From positions 1-64,000 of the forward strand of contig JZRA01000062.1 in assembly GCA_001567485.1 (NCBI GenBank): a stretch of DNA of 64,000 bases, written 5' to 3'. The position numbers and the translations under genes were made by a program. Every line of letters begins with the position of its first letter. Position 1 is the first letter of the stretch. The DNA comes from Chloroflexi bacterium OLB13. GTDB lineage: Bacteria; Chloroflexota; Anaerolineae; Aggregatilineales; Phototrophicaceae. Positions 25,333-35,294 of this stretch are shown in pieces. The notes below the pieces were generated by a model. The model was not told where the DNA came from. It was given only the letters and a program-made list of their open reading frames with translations, and did no database searches.

Positions 25333-27087
25333 ATGACTACTTACGCTGATCGACCATGGCTCAAGCTCTATCACGAAAAGACCCCCCACACGCTGACCTA
25401 TCCTGCGGTTCCACTGCACTACTTTGTGCAGGAGACAGCGAAGCGCCTGCCCAATCATCCAGCGTTGATCACCAGCGCGCACCTGCCCCTGATCGGCCGC
25501 GTCGCGTCAAACCTGAGCTACGGCGAGCTTGACCGCCAGTCGGACGCGTTGGCATGCGCGTTGATCGATCACGGGCTGAAGAAGGGTGATCGCGTCGCGC
25601 TGATGATGCCGAACATCGCGGCGTTTGTCATCTCATTTTTCGCGGTACTCAAGGCGGGAGGCGCCGTCGCGGCCGCCAACCCGACCTACCCTGCCGACCG
25701 GCTCGAGTATCAGCTCAAAGACTGTGGCGCCGAGATCGTCATTACGATGAGCATGTTTTATTCGGTCGTTAAGCGTGTCCAGCCGAGGACGCACATCAAG
25801 ACCGTGATCGTCACCAACGTCAAAGAATACCTGCCGCCTCTTGCGCGCATCCTGTTTCAGATCGCGCGCGAGAAGAAGGATGGTCACTTTATCGAGGCGC
25901 TTCAGAGCGGCGACTTTTGGCTGCAAGACCTGCTCACGACGTATGCCGGAAAAAAGCCGAGCGTCGCGGTCAAGCCCACCGATATCGCGCTGTTTCAGTA
26001 CACCGGCGGCACGACCGGCGTCTCCAAAGCGGCCGTTGCGACCCATGCGAATCTGGTCGCCAACATGCTTCAACAGGAGTCGTTCCTCGCAGTTGACGGA
26101 GTGCCCGGCGAGCAGGAGATCTTCCTCGGCGCGATTCCGTTCTTCCATGTGTTCGGCATGGTCGCGGTCTTGGCGATGGCCGCTAAACTCGGCTCGACCG
26201 TGATCCTCATCCCCAATGCACGCGAGATCAACGACGTCGTTGAGTGCATCCATAAGTTCAAACCCACACTCTTCCACGGCGTCCCGGCCCTGTATAACGC
26301 CATCAATATCCACCCGAAAGTTCAGTCAGGCGAGATCAGCTTGCGATCCATCCGTGCGTGCCTCAGCGGGTCGGCCCCGCTGCCCCCCTCGGTCAAGGCC
26401 GAGTTTGAACGGCTGAGCGGTGGCACGCTGCTGGAAGGGTTCGGGATGAGCGAGGCGCCGACCGCGACCCACGTCAACCCGCTGCGAGGCGAAAATCGCG
26501 TCGGTTCAATCGGGCTGCCGCTGCCGGACACAGACATGCGCATCGTCAGCCTTGACGACGGTGAGACCGACGTGCCGGTCGGTGAAGTCGGCGAACTGCT
26601 GATGGCCGGGCCGCAAATCATGCTCGGCTATCACAATATGCCCGACGAGACGGCTAAAGTCTTGCGCGAACACAACGGAAAGATCTGGCTGTACACGGGC
26701 GATATCGCCCGTATGGACGAAGACGGCTACTTCTATATCGTCGACCGCAAGAAGGACATGGCCCTCATTGGTGGCTACAACGTCTATCCCAATGCCATCG
26801 AGAAGGTGCTCAAGAACCATCCCGGCGTGGCGGAGGTTGGCGTGGCGGCTGTGCCTCACCCTGACAAAGTCGGGCAAGAGACGCTCAAAGCATGGGTCGT
26901 CAAAGCCGACGGCGCGGAGATCACCGAGGCGGAGCTTATCAAGTTCGCCAGTGAACACCTCGCCCCGTATGAAGTGCCGCGCCGTATCGCGTTCATCGAC
27001 GAGCTGCCGAAGTCAGCCGTTGGCAAGACTCTCCGTCGCGAGCTGGTACGCCTTGAGATGGAATCTCGCGGAAAGCAGACGGGTTAG
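25333..27087 (+). CDS. fadD: Long-chain fatty-acid-CoA ligase
   Basis: A protein of 584 residues from the ATG at 25333 (MTTYADRPWL); the 34 codons upstream look non-coding and contain the probable promoter. It is an ANL adenylating enzyme with P-loop FQYTGGTTGVSKAA, GFGMSEAPTATHVNPL, YTGDIARMDEDGYFYIVDRKKD, NVYPNAIEKVLKNHP and the C-terminal catalytic Lys in KSAVGKTLRREL. It activates fatty acids to acyl-CoA through an acyl-AMP. It ends four bases into the convergent membrane-protein gene. Confidence 0.9.
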   Translation: MTTYADRPWLKLYHEKTPHTLTYPAVPLHYFVQETAKRLPNHPALITSAHLPLIGRVASNLSYGELDRQSDALACALIDHGLKKGDRVALMMPNIAAFVISFFAVLKAGGAVAAANPTYPADRLEYQLKDCGAEIVITMSMFYSVVKRVQPRTHIKTVIVTNVKEYLPPLARILFQIAREKKDGHFIEALQSGDFWLQDLLTTYAGKKPSVAVKPTDIALFQYTGGTTGVSKAAVATHANLVANMLQQESFLAVDGVPGEQEIFLGAIPFFHVFGMVAVLAMAAKLGSTVILIPNAREINDVVECIHKFKPTLFHGVPALYNAINIHPKVQSGEISLRSIRACLSGSAPLPPSVKAEFERLSGGTLLEGFGMSEAPTATHVNPLRGENRVGSIGLPLPDTDMRIVSLDDGETDVPVGEVGELLMAGPQIMLGYHNMPDETAKVLREHNGKIWLYTGDIARMDEDGYFYIVDRKKDMALIGGYNVYPNAIEKVLKNHPGVAEVGVAAVPHPDKVGQETLKAWVVKADGAEITEAELIKFASEHLAPYEVPRRIAFIDELPKSAVGKTLRRELVRLEMESRGKQTG

Positions 27088-27644
27088 CGCGCTTTCTCCT
27101 CGACGGCATACGTGCCCCGGTAGAACGCCCGCGCCGGGGCACGATTGATATACCAGACGACGTACAGCGGGATGAGCACGGTTGTCACCAGCACGCCGCA
27201 CAACAGCTGTCGTACAAGCTCGTCGGCGGAGCTGATGCCGGCATTGAGGTCGCTGCGCGCTAGCAGTGTGCGGGCGGTCACAAATGCGGTCACGCCTGCG
27301 TACAGCAGCACCACCGTTGTGAACGTCGCGCGAATACCACGAGGATGCCCGCGCCACGCAAGGATGGCGATCACTAAGAACACGCCGGCGGCAATCGTCT
27401 GTACGACCAGCTCCGCTTCACCGACAAGCACGAACGAGCCGCCAGACGCCCCCGCCGTTAGTTCCTGACCGTGCACCTCGATGGGCGAGTCAATCCGGCT
27501 GATACGCTCTTGCAGTCCCACCTGCACGACGAGCTGAAACATCGGCAGAACAACATACAGGCCCACACTCAAAATGATCGCGAGCGAGAGACCCAGCGGC
27601 CTACCGGGTTTCGTCATTGCCCTATCTTCCGGTTTACTTTTCAC
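27084..27644 (-). CDS. Hypothetical membrane protein, four transmembrane helices
   Basis: A protein of 186 residues from the GTG at 27644 (AGAGG upstream), or 177 from the ATG at 27617. Four hydrophobic helices are clear: LSLAIILSVGLYVVLPMFQL, AAGVFLVIAILAW, TTVVLLYAGVTAFVTA and LCGVLVTTVLIPLYVVWYI. A loop of about 40 residues with Gly and Ser follows helix 1. No motif of known function. It is divergent from the BTAD regulator gene, which may share control. Confidence 0.6.
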   Translation of the reverse strand: MKSKPEDRAMTKPGRPLGLSLAIILSVGLYVVLPMFQLVVQVGLQERISRIDSPIEVHGQELTAGASGGSFVLVGEAELVVQTIAAGVFLVIAILAWRGHPRGIRATFTTVVLLYAGVTAFVTARTLLARSDLNAGISSADELVRQLLCGVLVTTVLIPLYVVWYINRAPARAFYRGTYAVEEKAR

Positions 27645-27678
27645 TTATGCTGCCTCTTACAATTGCAAAACGCGCCGT

Positions 27679-27707
27679 GTGACAAAATCTGTGCGCTATG
27701 CTATACT
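27679..27707 (+). promoter_or_regulatory. Promoter of the BTAD regulator gene (GTGACA-17-TATACT)
   Basis: GTGACA (27679-27684), 17 bases, TATACT (27702-27707); each hexamer has five consensus bases. The start would be near 27714, giving a 36-base leader with the ribosome site AAAGGGA before the GTG at 27750. Confidence 0.6.
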
Positions 27708-27749
27708 TGTCCAAGTAACATCGCTCGTAGGTAAAGGGACTAGCACGCC

Positions 27750-29051
27750 GTGATCGAGACCAAGATCCACGATATTATTGGCAAGTTTCGCGAGTACTCC
27801 GAACATGCTCGCGTCGTTATTTTACAGCCTGATAGCAAGTATCGCACCGCGCTGACTGCGGCGCTTCTCAACGAACCGGGACTGACGACGCTTTACGTCC
27901 CGTTCTCTTCCGAAACCCTCGATGAAGTCACGCTCTTCGACCGGATTGTCGACAGCCTGAGCGCACAGACCTCCAGCTTCGGCATCCATTCAAGCGCTGC
28001 GAATGCCGTGGTCGGCAGCTCCGGCGCGTTCCGCAAAGCGGCGATCGAGGGGTTGCTCAAGGACTTCGAGCAGATCGAGGGCGATCGCATCGTCCTGATA
28101 CTCGACGACTATGACTTCGCTGCGGCTTCCGACAGCACCATCCGCTTCCTCGAAGAGTTGATCGTCAAGTTCCCCGACCGTTACATCACGGTATTCAACG
28201 GCCGGTCGCAGCCGCGCTTCCCGTGGGTCTCGCTGATCGCCCAAACGCGAGCCATCATCCTCGACGACGATCGGGTCGTGACTCAACCGCTGCAGCACAG
28301 CCCTGAAGCCCCGACCGGACGCCTCGATATCTTCGCGGTCGGCCCCGGCTTCGTGTTCTTCAACGACGAGCTGATTACCGACTGGGAAGGCCATCTGCCG
28401 CGCCTGCTGCTGTTCTTCGCCGTCGATCGCGGCGTCATCACGCGCGACGACTTCCACCGAGCGTTCTGGGGCGACTTGTCCGACGCGCAAGCCACTAACG
28501 TCTTTCACGTCACCAAACGCAGACTTCATCGCGCCTTTAATTTTGAAGTCCTAGAACATCAGAACGGCGCCTATCGAATCAAGCCCAGTCTGCTCATCAA
28601 CTACGACGCATTCGAGTGGACACAAGCCTTGATTCGCGCGCGTGATTTGTCCAACGCACACCCGGAAGTTGACTATCAACGGGTGCTCGACCTGTACCGG
28701 GGGCCGTTCCTCAAGGGTCATAACGATCACTGGATCCTCACCCGCAGGCAGGACATCCAAGCGGGATATCTCGAAGCGGTGCGATTCCTCGCCGAACGCT
28801 GCGAAGAACGATACAACGCCGATCCCAGCCACAATCAGTCCGCTATCGAGAAGGCAGTCACGCTGTATCGCCAAGCGCTGCGAGAAGTGCCCGACAGCAT
28901 CGAGCTGGCGACGGACACGGCAAAACTGCTCGCGCGGCTCGGTCGGCGTCCCGAGGCGGTCGAAGTGCTCGCCGACCTCGAAATCCGCGTGCCACCGTCC
29001 AAGCGCGATCCACGCGTGAAGGGCATCCTCAAGTCGATGAAGTCGATGTAA
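27750..29051 (+). CDS. BTAD-domain transcriptional regulator with degenerate ATPase-like N-terminus
   Basis: A protein of 433 residues with a GTG start. Residues 1-190 resemble a STAND/AAA-type ATPase: Walker B is kept (RIVLILDDYDFAAA), but the P-loop position reads LQPDSKYRTALTAAL and lacks the GxxGxGK core. Residues about 195-275 form an OmpR-like winged helix (FWGDLSDAQATNVFHVTKRRLHRAF). Residues about 285-425 are a BTAD/TPR-like region (YQRVLDLYRGPFL, AVTLYRQALREVPDS). It is likely a DNA-binding regulator that senses a protein or ligand through the degenerate ATPase region. A bidirectional terminator follows. Confidence 0.75.
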   Translation: MIETKIHDIIGKFREYSEHARVVILQPDSKYRTALTAALLNEPGLTTLYVPFSSETLDEVTLFDRIVDSLSAQTSSFGIHSSAANAVVGSSGAFRKAAIEGLLKDFEQIEGDRIVLILDDYDFAAASDSTIRFLEELIVKFPDRYITVFNGRSQPRFPWVSLIAQTRAIILDDDRVVTQPLQHSPEAPTGRLDIFAVGPGFVFFNDELITDWEGHLPRLLLFFAVDRGVITRDDFHRAFWGDLSDAQATNVFHVTKRRLHRAFNFEVLEHQNGAYRIKPSLLINYDAFEWTQALIRARDLSNAHPEVDYQRVLDLYRGPFLKGHNDHWILTRRQDIQAGYLEAVRFLAERCEERYNADPSHNQSAIEKAVTLYRQALREVPDSIELATDTAKLLARLGRRPEAVEVLADLEIRVPPSKRDPRVKGILKSMKSM

Positions 29052-29055
29052 ACGA

Positions 29056-29084
29056 AAAAGGCCGGGTCACGTTCCCGGCCTTTT
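29056..29084. terminator. Bidirectional Rho-independent terminator
   Basis: AAAAGGCCGGG pairs perfectly with CCCGGCCTTTT, an 11-bp stem with a seven-base loop. Rightward it ends the BTAD regulator transcript (TTTTCAATT). Leftward it ends the eno / tRNA-Arg transcript (CCTTTTTCGTTT). Confidence 0.9.
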
Positions 29085-29095
29085 CAATTCCCTCA

Positions 29096-29168
29096 TACCC
29101 CCGGTAGGGATCGAACCTACGACCTTTCGCTTAGAAGGCGACTGCTCTATCCGCTGAGCTACGGGGGC
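29096..29168 (-). tRNA. tRNA-Arg, anticodon TCT
   Basis: The minus strand folds as a 73-base cloverleaf: acceptor GCCCCCG / CGGGGGT, D stem GCTC / GAGC, anticodon loop CTTCTAA with TCT, and T arm GTAGG-TTCGATC-CCTAC. The anticodon stem has one mismatch at its outer pair. The discriminator is A and no CCA is encoded. It reads AGA codons, which are rare in GC-rich genomes. It lies just downstream of eno and before the bidirectional terminator. Confidence 0.95.
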
Positions 29169-29212
29169 ATCGGACGGATTGTAAAGCGGTCGCCGACCGG
29201 GGTCAAGCCGTC

Positions 29213-30508
<1,296 letters not shown>

Positions 30509-30591
30509 CTACAGTCACTCCTCGATACATCGAAACGCATTGAGCAGGACTATACACCCCCGCCGCCTCATGCGCTATTGGACAAACTATC

Positions 30592-30621
30592 CTGACATTC
30601 ACATGGGTTCGGGAGTACAAT
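30592..30621 (+). promoter_or_regulatory. Promoter of the desulfurase-mnmA operon (CTGACA-18-TACAAT)
   Basis: CTGACA (30592-30597), 18 bases, TACAAT (30616-30621). A leader of about 26 bases carries GGGAGATGAGGG before the ATG at 30654. Confidence 0.55.
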
Positions 30622-30653
30622 GCGAACACCCACAGGGAGATGAGGGTTATCGA

Positions 30654-31844
30654 ATGACCGCACGCCGTGACGTCTACCTCGATCACTCGGCGTCGACGCC
30701 GGTCGATCCACGCGTGCTTGAGGCGATGGCGCCCTACTTCACCGAGGTGTACGGCAATTCGTCCTCGCTGCACAGCTACGGCCGGCGGGCAGAAGCCGCG
30801 GTCGAGCGCGCCCGCGAAACCGTCTCCAGCATCCTGCGCTGCAAACCGTCAGAGATCGTGTTCACCAGCGGCGGATCGGAAAGCGACAATCTCGCAGTTC
30901 GCGGGGCAGCTTGGGCGGCGCGCGCTCAGGGCAAAGGGGCGCATCTCGTGACAACGCCCGTCGAGCACAGCGCGGTCACAGCGACGGTGAAGCAGCTTGT
31001 CACGGTGCAAGGCTTCAGCATGACACTGATCCCCGTCAGCCGGACAGGCCAGATTGACGTTGAGGACTTCGTTTCGGCACTGAGCGCAGAGACTACGGTC
31101 GCCAGCGTGATCTATGCCAATAACGAGGTCGGCACGCTCGCGCCGATCCCACAGCTCGCGACGGCGGCACGGGAGCGCGGGGTGATCTTTCATTCCGACG
31201 CCGTGCAAGCTGCAGGTCAGCTTTCGCTTGATGTCAACGAACTCGGCGTCGATATGCTGTCATTGAGCGCACACAAGTTCTACGGGCCAAAAGGCGTCGG
31301 GGCGCTGTACGTCCGCGAAGGCACGGCGATCTCGCCAACGCAGTCCGGGGGAAGCCACGAACGTGGGATGCGCGCGGGCACACACAACACGCCGTTCATC
31401 GTCGGTATGGCTGAGGCGCTTCGCATCGCGTATGAGGAACAGGCTGAGCGCGTCGAACACCTGCGCCGGCGCCGTAACGCGATTATCGATGGCATACTCA
31501 CCCACGTGCCGGATGCCTTCCTGACCGGCGAGCGTGAGCTGCGCCTGCCGTCACACGCAAGCTTCATCTTTCCCGGTGTCGACAGCTCACAGCTGCTGAT
31601 GCACCTCGACATGCGTGGTGTCGCGGCCAGTGGTGGCAGCGCGTGTAAGACAGGCAGCCCGGAGCCATCGTCCGTGCTGTTAGCCATGGGCATCAGCGAG
31701 GCCGACGCCATCGGTAGCCTACGTCTGTCGGTTGGCGTTCATACCACACTCGAAGATGTCGAGTATGCAGTGAGCGCGGTCAAGGAAAGCGTAAGCCGTC
31801 TGCGCAGCGTGTCGTCTAAACTGCGTTCGGCGCGTCTATCGTAA
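30654..31844 (+). CDS. Cysteine desulfurase (NifS/IscS family)
   Basis: A protein of 396 residues from the ATG at 30654 (MTARRDVYLDHSASTPVDP), chosen for its ribosome site and the family N-terminus. It has PLP His in TPVEHSAVT, the PLP Lys in SLSAHKFYGPKG and the sulfur-carrying Cys in SGGSACKTGSPEPSSVL. It removes sulfur from L-cysteine to give a protein-bound persulfide. The mnmA gene follows 43 bases downstream, so a main job is probably donating sulfur for tRNA 2-thiouridine. Confidence 0.92.
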   Translation: MTARRDVYLDHSASTPVDPRVLEAMAPYFTEVYGNSSSLHSYGRRAEAAVERARETVSSILRCKPSEIVFTSGGSESDNLAVRGAAWAARAQGKGAHLVTTPVEHSAVTATVKQLVTVQGFSMTLIPVSRTGQIDVEDFVSALSAETTVASVIYANNEVGTLAPIPQLATAARERGVIFHSDAVQAAGQLSLDVNELGVDMLSLSAHKFYGPKGVGALYVREGTAISPTQSGGSHERGMRAGTHNTPFIVGMAEALRIAYEEQAERVEHLRRRRNAIIDGILTHVPDAFLTGERELRLPSHASFIFPGVDSSQLLMHLDMRGVAASGGSACKTGSPEPSSVLLAMGISEADAIGSLRLSVGVHTTLEDVEYAVSAVKESVSRLRSVSSKLRSARLS

Positions 31845-31887
31845 GGATGCGCGGTCTGTCGCGCAGGTTATCACCACAGCAAGGATC

Positions 31888-32994
31888 ATGACCATTCATC
31901 CCAAGCGAGTTGTCGTCGCGATGAGCGGCGGCGTCGATAGTTCAGTCGCTGCGGCGCTGCTGGTGGAGCAGGGTTACGACGTCATCGGCATGATGATGCG
32001 CCTATGGGCTGAGCCGTCCGTGGACGACTCGTGCTCTACGCACAACCGCTGCTGCACACCCGGCCAGATGGATGACGCGCGCCGGATCGCTGACCAACTC
32101 GGCATCCCCTTCTACGTCCTCGACACGCGTGATGTGTTCAAAGCGTCCATCGTCGATTTCTTTGTCGAACAGCACCGCGCCGGCGTCACACCCAATCCCT
32201 GTATTGAGTGTAACCGCAGTATCCGCTTCGACTGGCTGTACTCGCACGCGATGGCGCTCGATGCGGACTTCCTCGCCACCGGCCACTATGCGCGGGTCGT
32301 GAAGCAGGGAGACGTCTACACGCTCGAACAATCCGTGGACGAGGCGAAGGATCAAAGCTACGTGTTGAGCGTACTGTCGCAGGAACAGCTTGCGCATGTG
32401 CTGTTCCCGTGCGGCGACTATACCAAGCCGCAAATCCGCGAGCTTGCGGCACGTTTCGGCCTGCCTACCGCCAGCAAACACGACAGTCAAGACCTGTGCT
32501 TCCTCGGCGATGGCGACTATCGCCGGTTTCTGAAGGAAAACGCGCCCGAATTGATGCAGCCCGGCCCGATCGTGCTGCGCGACGGCACAGTCGTCGGTGA
32601 ACACAGCGGCGTCGCCAATTACACCATCGGCCAGCGCAAGGGTCTACATGTGTACGCAGCGGAGCCGCTGTACGTGATCGCGATCAATCCGTATCGCAAC
32701 GCCGTGGTAATCGGCCCGCGCGAACAGCTCGGACACGACACGCTCACAGCCGGTCGCGCCAACTGGGTCGCGGGCAATCCACCGTCCAACGAGCCGTTTC
32801 GCGCGCAGGTCAAGATCCGGTACAAGGCGCGCCCTGCACCTGCACTCGTCACGCCGCTCGACGCGGATCGCTTCAGCGTCGTATTTGACGCCCCGGTGCG
32901 CGACATCACGCCCGGCCAAGGCGCTGTGATCTACGACGGAGCGCGCGTGCTGGGCGTCGGCATCATCGAACGTCGTCCCGAACTCAGCCAGTAG
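31888..32994 (+). CDS. mnmA: tRNA-specific 2-thiouridylase
   Basis: A protein of 368 residues. The PP-loop is AMSGGVDSSVAAALL. The two catalytic Cys are in TPNPCIECNRSIRF and SQDLCFLGDGDYRRF. Further motifs are FLATGHYAR, DQSYVLSVLSQEQL and YTIGQRKGLHV. MnmA adenylates U34 of tRNA-Lys, -Glu and -Gln and inserts sulfur. AAGGATC precedes the ATG. It is the second gene of an operon with a cysteine desulfurase. Confidence 0.95.
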   Translation: MTIHPKRVVVAMSGGVDSSVAAALLVEQGYDVIGMMMRLWAEPSVDDSCSTHNRCCTPGQMDDARRIADQLGIPFYVLDTRDVFKASIVDFFVEQHRAGVTPNPCIECNRSIRFDWLYSHAMALDADFLATGHYARVVKQGDVYTLEQSVDEAKDQSYVLSVLSQEQLAHVLFPCGDYTKPQIRELAARFGLPTASKHDSQDLCFLGDGDYRRFLKENAPELMQPGPIVLRDGTVVGEHSGVANYTIGQRKGLHVYAAEPLYVIAINPYRNAVVIGPREQLGHDTLTAGRANWVAGNPPSNEPFRAQVKIRYKARPAPALVTPLDADRFSVVFDAPVRDITPGQGAVIYDGARVLGVGIIERRPELSQ

Positions 32995-33103
32995 TCACAT
33001 AGCTGACAGTTCACAGTTGGCAGACCAGATGCAGCGTTCGCGCTCAACGCCTCATCGACAGCGCATGATTGGAAACTGGAAACCCACGACGGGTGGCTGA
33101 GAG

Positions 33104-33934
33104 CTAACGCGCGCCGAGCAGCAGCCCGCCGACCTGTGTCGGAAAGAGAATCATAATCAGCGCCCCGGCGACGATGTACGGCCCATAGGGCAGTGCCGTG
33201 AATGCGCTGTACCGAGTTCCCAACAGCCGCCTCGACAGAATAAACAGCAGTGCGCCCAACGCGCCGAGGATGATTGTGATGTACATGCTGAACAGGAACA
33301 GGCGCCAGCCGATCAACAGGCCGACAACGCCGGCCAGCATCACGTCCCCATAGCCAAACGCGACTTCCTTGATCTCACGGCCGCGCCGCTTGCTCATGAT
33401 CCGCGTGAACAAGAATCCGCCCTGATACAACAGAAAGAAGACACCGTAGCCGACAGCCCCGCCGATCAGCGCCTCGACGATTTCCGGCGGAGCGTTCTTC
33501 TGGGTGAGGAGCGCATCGAGGATCGCGACGACGACGAACGGGTTGATGACGACGAACAGAATCAGTTTGTGTTCGATGTCGATAACAGTGACCAGCACCA
33601 GAGCTGTCACGTGAAACAGCCAGAACACGAGCTGAAGGTCGGAATAGTCCGCCCGCTGTCGCACGACCGAGACAGTCAGCAGCATAAGGAGCACCAGCGC
33701 GACTTCGGTGATGGGGTGCCGCCAAGACAACGCTGCCCCACCGGACGAGCGCCGCTGCCCGGTGAGAAACGCCGTGATGCCCAACCACGCCGACAGTTCC
33801 CTCGGCTCGCCGTCCGGATAGTGAGGAAGCTGCGGGCGAACGCGCCTCGGCAGATCGTCGCTCAATGCATTGACAACAGCACCAGCAGCTAAGCCGATAA
33901 CAATCACGAGCAGCACGCTCACAACATCCATCAT
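33104..33934 (-). CDS. Prepilin peptidase (A24 aspartic protease)
   Basis: A protein of 276 residues from the ATG at 33934, with AGGGAGA upstream; a second ATG follows directly. About seven membrane helices. The two catalytic Asp are in VTVIDIEHKLI and in the GxGD motif AFGYGDVMLAGVVG. The N-terminal CXXC methylase region of bifunctional PilD enzymes is missing. It cleaves type IV pilin-like leader peptides at the membrane. It is the last gene of a seven-gene directon; no pilin gene is nearby. Confidence 0.88.
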   Translation of the reverse strand: MMDVVSVLLVIVIGLAAGAVVNALSDDLPRRVRPQLPHYPDGEPRELSAWLGITAFLTGQRRSSGGAALSWRHPITEVALVLLMLLTVSVVRQRADYSDLQLVFWLFHVTALVLVTVIDIEHKLILFVVINPFVVVAILDALLTQKNAPPEIVEALIGGAVGYGVFFLLYQGGFLFTRIMSKRRGREIKEVAFGYGDVMLAGVVGLLIGWRLFLFSMYITIILGALGALLFILSRRLLGTRYSAFTALPYGPYIVAGALIMILFPTQVGGLLLGAR

Positions 33935-33942
33935 GGTTCTCC

Positions 33943-34476
33943 CTACGGTACGAGTGGTGGTGGCAGCAGCGCCACCGCAGTCACGATTACCACTGCCGCC
34001 ATCGCCACCGCAGCCGCAATCAGCAGCACACGCTGAGCAAACGTATACGGCGCGGCGGCCGCGCCCAACGGACGCGTATCGCTGATCGTCAACTCGACAC
34101 GCTCCACGCGGCCGTAAGTGACTTTCCACGCAGCCAGCGCGAAACCCTCGCGATCTCGTCCGGCGATCAGCATCACGCTATCAGGATAGCCCCAATCGGC
34201 GATGTCGCGGCGTGAAGGAATCGCCGGGCTGTTCGGGTGTGAGTGGTAGATCGCGTGCAGGCGCTCGTCGTCCGCGATTGCGCGCGTTAGGACTTTCGCA
34301 AGCTCCTCCGGGTCGGCCATGTACCCTGTCCGCGGATTAGGGTCAACGTTCGTCAGCGGCACGGGGCGCGGCGCATGTCCCACGCGGCCGATCAGCACCC
34401 CGCACACCTCGTTCGGACTGTGGACATCCGCCTGCTTGACGATGTCCCGCGCCACGTCCGGAGTCAGCCAAATCAC
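33943..34476 (-). CDS. JAMM/MPN+ metalloprotease with C-terminal membrane anchor
   Basis: A protein of 177 residues. The JAMM motif is complete: Glu in SPNEVCGVLIG and H-x-H-P-(x)7-S-x-x-D in YHSHPNSPAIPSRRD. After about residue 125 a single hydrophobic helix (VLLIAAAVAMAAVVIVTAVALL) ends the chain, so the catalytic domain is probably cytoplasmic and tail-anchored. Bacterial JAMM proteins remove ubiquitin-like sulfur carriers from cysteine or proteins, or process other substrates. The start overlaps the upstream gene by ATGA. Confidence 0.85.
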   Translation of the reverse strand: MIWLTPDVARDIVKQADVHSPNEVCGVLIGRVGHAPRPVPLTNVDPNPRTGYMADPEELAKVLTRAIADDERLHAIYHSHPNSPAIPSRRDIADWGYPDSVMLIAGRDREGFALAAWKVTYGRVERVELTISDTRPLGAAAAPYTFAQRVLLIAAAVAMAAVVIVTAVALLPPPLVP

Positions 34477-34853
34477 CGCGTGTCCCCGCTGTCGCCGTCG
34501 ATCTCAGGGATGAGAAACCCGACGATTCGGGAGTCGAGGGCCGGGTTGCGCGTTTCGTAGAACAGCTCGACAGTCAGCGCATAGGCGCCGGCAGGTTCGT
34601 CTATCCCGCGCAGATGCATCGTGAACTCCATGTTCGCGTGCATCGTCTCGATGACGTTCAGTTCAGCGATCAAATTATCATGGTCGTCGTGCAGCGTGAG
34701 CAGGAGATTCGGCCGCTCTAAAAACGGCGTCACTTTGATCTCAACCCAAACCCGGAACCGGTCGGGATACGGCACGGCTTGAACGGACTCGATCTTCACG
34801 CGGTCGCGGGGCTGTGGCGCGCCGCCCTGATCGAACAAAGGGATTTCAACCAT
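34473..34853 (-). CDS. Hypothetical protein, predicted beta-sandwich
   Basis: A protein of 126 residues rich in alternating beta strands (RVKIESVQAV, FRVWVEIKVTPF, NLLLTLHDDHDNLIAELNVIE, AYALTVELFYE). No signal peptide or known motif is seen. The DPAG-type turn and PDRFRVWVEI pattern suggest an immunoglobulin-like fold. It overlaps the JAMM gene by four bases and follows the ACT-domain gene with no gap. I do not recognise the family. Confidence 0.6.
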   Translation of the reverse strand: MVEIPLFDQGGAPQPRDRVKIESVQAVPYPDRFRVWVEIKVTPFLERPNLLLTLHDDHDNLIAELNVIETMHANMEFTMHLRGIDEPAGAYALTVELFYETRNPALDSRIVGFLIPEIDGDSGDTR

Positions 34854-35288
34854 CTAGGCGCTCTCAATCAACGACTTCAGCGCGGCGATTGCATCGTCAT
34901 ACTGCGATTCACGGACGAGGATATGATCGCGGCTGTAGGCGCCGAACGGCAGAATACTCACGCCCGCCCGCGCGACGGCCGCGCTGACCGCTGCCATGAA
35001 GCCGACGAGGCCCGGCGGAAGCACCACATCAAAGGTGATTAGACGGTAGCGCGAGGACTCGATCGTAGCCCCGTGCAGCCGGCCAGCGAACTCCTCGACC
35101 GCTTCTTCCGGCACGATCAACGTCACCTCGTACACATCGACCAGCATCGCACAGAACGGTGATCCGACCTCGGCGACGATGCCAGCCGCCACCGTCACCG
35201 CGCCCGCAGGGAAACGGATCAGGCGATATGCCTCGTCATCCCCGCCCAATGTCGTCTGCTGAAGCGCCTCTCGCGTGGTTCTGATCAT
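34854..35288 (-). CDS. ACT-domain protein
   Basis: A protein of 144 residues. The second half fits an ACT-like fold of the CASTOR/ACT_7 type: DVVLPPGLVGFMAAVSAAVARAGVSILPFGAYSRDHILVRES. Such domains bind amino acids or similar small ligands. The stop of this gene is directly next to the start of the following gene, and it lies six bases after the ParB/SerK-like gene, suggesting joint expression. Confidence 0.65.
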   Translation of the reverse strand: MIRTTREALQQTTLGGDDEAYRLIRFPAGAVTVAAGIVAEVGSPFCAMLVDVYEVTLIVPEEAVEEFAGRLHGATIESSRYRLITFDVVLPPGLVGFMAAVSAAVARAGVSILPFGAYSRDHILVRESQYDDAIAALKSLIESA

Positions 35289-35294
35289 AACGTC

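Noticed and set aside
33000..33103. Short repeated words such as ACAGTT in the gap after mnmA
   Set aside because: The repeats are short and irregular, with no good stem or T-run; no feature could be defined.
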